A stretch of 5,614 bases of DNA from JABDGZ01 sp964487685. GTDB lineage: Bacteria; Omnitrophota; Gorgyraeia; Zapsychrales; Fredricksoniimonadaceae. The stretch spans positions 1 through 5,614 of the forward strand of contig CAZASA010000124.1 in the NCBI GenBank assembly GCA_964487685.1, in the 5' to 3' direction. The notes below the pieces were generated by a model. It saw nothing but the letters and a program-made list of their open reading frames with translations. It was not told where the DNA came from and searched no databases. Position 1 is the stretch's first letter; each line of letters begins with the position of its first letter. This document shows, piece by piece, positions 4,250-5,614 of this stretch. The position numbers and the translations under genes are program-made.

Positions 4250-5614
4250 ATGCCGCAAACGATCAGGATTGCCACCCGTTCAAGCCCTCTGGCTTTAGCT
4301 CAAATTGAGGAAATAGTCCTAGATTTGAAAGCCCAAGGCACGGAGTTTGCTCACCAGGTCCTTAAATTTGAAACAACCGGGGATACGGATAAAACAACCC
4401 CTTTAACCGAAAGCAGGGATGATTTCTTTACAGATACCATTGACCAGGCCTTGCTTGAAAGTAAAGCGGATATTGCGATCCATAGCGCTAAAGATCTGCC
4501 CCAACAATTAAATCCGAATTTAGATATTTATGCTTTAACTCGTGGGTTAGATTCCCGCGATGCTTGGGTAGGAAAGTGTTTTTGGAAAGACCTGCCATCT
4601 AAAGCCAAGGTCGGCACCAGTAGTGTACTGCGCCAAAAGCAGATCCATCAAATGCGTCCTGATCTTGATATCGTCAATATCCGGGGGACCATCCAAGAGA
4701 GAATACAATTGATCAAGGAATCTAAAGTAGACGGGATCGTGGTTGCAGCTTGTGCTTTAAAAAGATTGGGCCTGGAGAATGAAATAAAAGATATATTTCC
4801 CTGGGAAGGCATGCCGCTTCAAGGCCAGTTAGCGGTGGTTGGCCGCCGCGGGGACCATGCCTTGAAGGGATTGTTTAAATGTATTGATGTTCGCCAGCAT
4901 TATGGCATGGTCTATTTGACAGGTGCCGGCCCGGGGGATGCGGAATTGATCACCCTTAAAGGTATCAAAGCCCTCGAGCGTGCTGATTGTGTATTTTATG
5001 ATTTTTTAGTTGATGCAAGTTTACTTAAATATGCGCCTCAGGCAGAACATGTTTATGTCGGCAAACGCAAAGGTGAGCATTCACTTTCCCAGGATGATCT
5101 TAATCGCATGCTAAGGGAAAAAGCTTTTGCCGGAAAAAATGTGGTCCGCCTAAAAGGTGGTGATCCGTTGATATTTGGACGCGGGGCGGATGAGATCAAT
5201 TATTTGCGCTCGTATCATATTGACGTTGAAGTCATTCCCGGCATCAGTTCTGCCACAGGTATTCCTTCTTCATTGGGAGTGCCATTAACAGCAAGAGGGA
5301 TCGCCTCATCCGTTGCTTTTCTTAGCGGCCACGAAGAAGATGAATATAAGGGCGATCCTAAAGAAGTGGCCATTCCCCAGGCAGATACTTATGTTTTTTT
5401 GATGGGACTTTCAAAATTAAATATTATTCTTGCTTCGTTAAAGAAGGCTGGCTTAACCAGGGACACACCGGTGATGGTCATAGCCAATGGCACCAAACCT
5501 CTTCAACAGGTCACCAAAGGCACGATCTCAACGATTGAAGGCCTGGTACAGGCCCAAAGCCTAAAACCTCCAGCTTTGATCTTGGTGGGTAAGGTCATCG
5601 ATCTTTATAAGCCG
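4250..5614 (+). CDS. hemC-cobA: Fusion of truncated porphobilinogen deaminase (HemC) and uroporphyrinogen-III C-methyltransferase (CobA), 3' cut by window
   Basis: The frame is open for 455 codons to the window edge with no stop. Residues 3-202 are HemC domains 1 and 2: IATRSSPLALAQ at 7-18, ADIAIHSAKDLP at 73-84 with the catalytic-type D82, VGTSSVLRQ at 121-129, NIRGTIQERI at 143-152 and ALKRLGLE at 169-176. HemC joins four porphobilinogens into hydroxymethylbilane. Domain 3, about 90 residues with the cysteine that anchors the dipyrromethane cofactor (C242 in E. coli), is missing. Relative to E. coli, the K55/K59 loop reads TESRDDFF (53-60) and R131 is L127; R10, R128, R145 and R151 are kept. 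Residues 219-455 form a complete-looking SUMT domain, which uses S-adenosylmethionine to methylate uroporphyrinogen III to precorrin-2: YLTGAGPGDAEL at 222-233, VGKRKGEH at 270-277, VVRLKGGDPLIFGRGADE at 298-315, PGISSATG at 330-337 and ALILVGKV at 442-449. The methyltransferase half looks active; HMBS activity of the first half is doubtful. A HemD domain or a displaced HemC domain 3 could follow beyond the window. Confidence 0.88.
   Translation, partial: MPQTIRIATRSSPLALAQIEEIVLDLKAQGTEFAHQVLKFETTGDTDKTTPLTESRDDFFTDTIDQALLESKADIAIHSAKDLPQQLNPNLDIYALTRGLDSRDAWVGKCFWKDLPSKAKVGTSSVLRQKQIHQMRPDLDIVNIRGTIQERIQLIKESKVDGIVVAACALKRLGLENEIKDIFPWEGMPLQGQLAVVGRRGDHALKGLFKCIDVRQHYGMVYLTGAGPGDAELITLKGIKALERADCVFYDFLVDASLLKYAPQAEHVYVGKRKGEHSLSQDDLNRMLREKAFAGKNVVRLKGGDPLIFGRGADEINYLRSYHIDVEVIPGISSATGIPSSLGVPLTARGIASSVAFLSGHEEDEYKGDPKEVAIPQADTYVFLMGLSKLNIILASLKKAGLTRDTPVMVIANGTKPLQQVTKGTISTIEGLVQAQSLKPPALILVGKVIDLYKP

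Noticed and set aside
3988..4258. Minus-strand frames of 66-67 codons opposite the end of lhgO
   Set aside because: They are antisense to the conserved C-terminal blocks of LhgO and show no protein family signal.
4844..4905. Possibility that the HemC and CobA parts are two genes split by a frameshift or stop
   Set aside because: I translated the whole stretch and found one frame with no stop through the joint. There is also no second start with a Shine-Dalgarno before the CobA domain.

Overview
The window reads as a gene-dense, moderately AT-rich piece of a bacterial chromosome. A sigma-54 enhancer-binding response regulator and a Sec-type signal peptide fit a Gram-negative host. An uncultivated lineage such as Omnitrophota or a relative would suit the unusual haem-gene fusion, but this is a weak inference, because no rRNA or other marker gene is present. 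No gene-free stretch exceeds about 60 bases. I see no RNA genes, CRISPR arrays, insertion sequences or prophage genes.

Layout. Positions 1-2435 (+) are a signalling operon. It starts with the last 37 residues of a sensor histidine kinase, continues with a complete NtrC-type response regulator (REC, AAA+ and Fis-type helix-turn-helix), and ends with a 312-residue protein that has a PocR-like sensory domain and a GAF domain but no visible output domain. The three genes are separated by 6 and 1 bases, so they are probably co-transcribed and translationally coupled. Positions 2432-2952 (-) are a two-gene operon: a 98-residue exported protein of unknown function, then a tandem CDGSH iron-sulfur protein that overlaps it by ATGA. 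The CDGSH gene meets the sensor gene tail to tail, with the two stop codons sharing TTAA. Positions 3014-4207 (+) are lhgO, L-2-hydroxyglutarate dehydrogenase/oxidase, with an extended -10 promoter in the 61-base divergent intergenic region.

Position 4250 to the window end (+) is the most unusual gene. It is an open reading frame of at least 455 codons in which a porphobilinogen deaminase (HemC) region is joined directly to a uroporphyrinogen-III C-methyltransferase (CobA/SUMT) domain. The HemC part covers only structural domains 1 and 2. Domain 3, which carries the cysteine that holds the dipyrromethane cofactor, is absent, and several otherwise conserved lysine and arginine positions are changed. 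The gene appears to be read from a perfect TATAAT box so close to the ATG that the mRNA would be leaderless.

How the parts fit: the first block probably senses a small molecule and drives sigma-54-dependent transcription of targets not in view. lhgO is a metabolite-repair or 2-hydroxyacid catabolic enzyme that feeds electrons to quinones. The hemC-cobA fusion belongs to tetrapyrrole synthesis, at the branch towards sirohaem, cobalamin or alternative haem. The minus-strand pair is functionally unassigned apart from its iron-sulfur character.
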